The notes under the pieces: model-generated
The model's database searches: none
What the model saw: only the letters and a program-made list of their open reading frames with translations
Told to the model about the DNA's origin: nothing
Assembly (NCBI GenBank): GCA_903813345.2
Contig: CAIIXF020000004.1
Span: forward strand, 10,550,196-10,610,195
Direction: 5' to 3'
Source: Owenia fusiformis
Lineage: Eukaryota; Annelida; Polychaeta; Sabellida; Oweniidae
DNA length: 60,000 nucleotides
Shown: positions 58,201-60,000 of the stretch, piece after piece
Numbering within the stretch: the first letter of the stretch is position 1
How the letters are laid out: each line of letters starts with the position of its first letter
Made by a program: the position numbers and the translations under genes

Positions 58201-60000
58201 TAGGTAATTAGTAATTATACGAGAATAAGATGCACAATGCACATAGAAATGATCGTGAGACAGTATCCCGTGATTCCCAGTTGCTAGATTGTCCCTACAT
58301 AGCTTGTGTAAGATGGAGCGAGCTGATTTGTAAACTGGCTCCAAGTTGGAGCCAGTTTTGAAAAATGAGCGGTGCATTTTTATTAAACGAAAATGCAATG
58401 CATAATCTGTTCTGATTTAGTGAACGTGATCTAATTCATCGATATTTTTACTCAGACTTCAATTTTCTCTTATAGTTTTGACTTGAAATGACTTTTTGCA
58501 AAAATCTTGAAATAAGTTACAATTTTATGTATTTTCAGTTTTTTTCTCATTTTCATGCAAATTATACGAGAATAAGATGCATAATGCACATAGAAATGAT
58601 CGTGAGACAGTATTTCGTGATTCCCAGTTGCTAGATTGTCCCTACATAGCTTGTGTAAGATGGAGCGAGCTGATTTGTAAACTGGCTCCAAGTTGGAGCC
58701 AGTTTTGAAAAATGAGCGGTGCGTTTTTATTAAACGGAAATGCAATGCATAATCTATTCTGATTTAGTGAACGTGATCTAATTCATCGATATTTTTACTC
58801 AGACTTCAATTTTCTCTTATAGTTTTGACTTGAAATGACTTCTTGCAAAAAATCTTGAAATAAGTTACAATTTAACGTATTTTAAAGTTTTTTCTCATTT
58901 TCAAGCCAATTATACGAGAATAAGATGCATAATTCACATAAAAATAATCGTTAGACAGTATCTCGTGATTCCCATTTGCTAGATTGCCCCTACATAGCTT
59001 GTGTAAGATGGAGCGAGCTGATTTGTAAACTGGCTCCAAATTGGAGCCAGTTTTGAAAAATGAGCGGTGCAGTTTTATTTTACGGAAATGCAATGCATAA
59101 TCTGTTCTGATTTAGTGAACGTGATCTAATTCATCGATATTTTTACTTAGAAATAAATTTTCTCTCATAGTTTTGGCTTGAAATGAATTTTTGCAAAAAA
59201 TCTTGAAATAAGTTACAATTTTACGTATTTTTCAGTTTTTTCTCATTTTCATGCAAATTATACGAGAATAAGATGCATAATGCACATAGAAATGATCGTG
59301 AGACAGTACCCCGTGATTCTCAGTTGCTAGATTGTCCCTACATAGCTTGTGTAAGATGGAGCGAGCTGATTTGTAAACTGGCTCCAAGTTGGAGCCAGTT
59401 TTGAAAAACGAGCGGTGCGTTTTTATTAAACGGAAATGCAATGCATTATCTGTTCTGATTTAGTGAACGTGATCTAATTCATCGATATTTTTACTTAGAA
59501 ATAAATTTCCTCTCATAGTTTTGGCTTGAAATGAATTTTTGCAAAAAATCTTGAAATAAGTTACAATTTTACGTATTTTTCAGTTTTTTCTCATTTTCAT
59601 GCAAATTATACGAGAATAAGATGCATAATGCACATAGAAATGATCGTGAGACAGTACCCCGTGATTCTCAGTTGCTAGATTGTCCCTACATAGCTTGTGT
59701 AAGATGGAGCGAGCTGATTTGTAAACTGGCTCCAAGTTGGAGCCAGTTTTGAAAAATGAGCGGTGCGTTTTTATTAAACGGAAATGCAATGCATTATCTA
59801 TTCTGATTTAGTGATCGTGATCTAATTCATCGATATTTTTACTTAGAAATGAATTTTCTCTCATAGTTTTGGCTTGAAATGACTTATTGCAAAAATCTTG
59901 AAATAAGTTACAATTTAACGTATTTTTCAGTTTTTTATCATTTTCAGGCCAATTATACGAGAATAAGATGCATAATTCACATAAAAATAATTGTAAGACA
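58201..60000 (-). repeat. 348-bp satellite array, inverted part, runs off the window
   Basis: The same unit in the opposite orientation, five copies at exact 347-348-bp steps (palindromes near 58343, 58690, 59040, 59388, 59736), continuing past 60000. The turn-over point is at about 58200, where AGAGAAAATTTATAGGTAAT joins AATTATACGAGAATAAG of an inverted unit. Confidence 0.95.

Noticed and set aside
57215-59789. Recurrent 69-residue open frame in each satellite unit
   Set aside because: It begins at TTG with no in-frame ATG near the start, is spanned by a DNA palindrome, and recurs only because the units are near-identical. I treat it as a shadow of the satellite.

Overview
The window is animal nuclear DNA. 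It is AT-rich, has no operons, and its protein-coding segments are short islands bounded by GT..AG splice sites in matching phase. Repeat density and style (many hairpin MITEs, minisatellites, a 348-bp satellite) suggest a marine invertebrate such as a mollusc, hemichordate or relative. The species cannot be fixed from sequence alone.

Two spliced genes are supported. On the + strand, about 10.1-46.3 kb, lies a type II diacylglycerol kinase (delta/eta/kappa class). Twenty-six exons are visible, from the last part of the PH domain through two C1 domains, the split catalytic domain (with the CGGDGS motif), a long acidic linker, the accessory catalytic domain, a helical C-terminal region and a SAM domain to a stop at 43508-43510. 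Exon phases chain correctly except around one microexon (39125) and the exon after it. The first PH exons and the start codon lie upstream of the window; the first 10 kb looks like intron. The enzyme phosphorylates diacylglycerol to phosphatidic acid. On the - strand, from beyond the window end to 49.55 kb, is the 3' part of a gene ending in a von Willebrand factor A (VWA) domain: five exons with matching phases, a stop at 49654-49656 and an AATAAA about 100 bp further on. The two genes are convergent (tail to tail), separated by about 3 kb that is mostly one AAAGCG-rich repeat element.

Most of the rest is mobile or tandem-repeat DNA, and several insertions can be read precisely because an empty copy of the target exists in the same window: a 9.77-kb element (24697-34462) with long inverted arms inside a dispersed repeat whose intact copy is at 17503-17820; a 373-bp TTAA-flanked element (4884-5256) inside a 118-bp tandem repeat, with a sister copy at 38079-38454; a 2.36-kb foldback element (11363-13725) with a 5-bp duplication, itself carrying a 1.5-kb insertion with a 6-bp duplication; and a 908-bp element (29922-30829) with a 7-bp duplication. 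From about 56.3 kb to the end is a satellite of about 348 bp per unit that inverts orientation at about 58.2 kb.

The most unusual observation is that at least four introns of the kinase gene carry tandem duplications of their own 3' splice junction (acceptor plus first bases of the exon), giving ladders of near-identical acceptors. Two of these ladders are in frame and open, so they could give protein isoforms.
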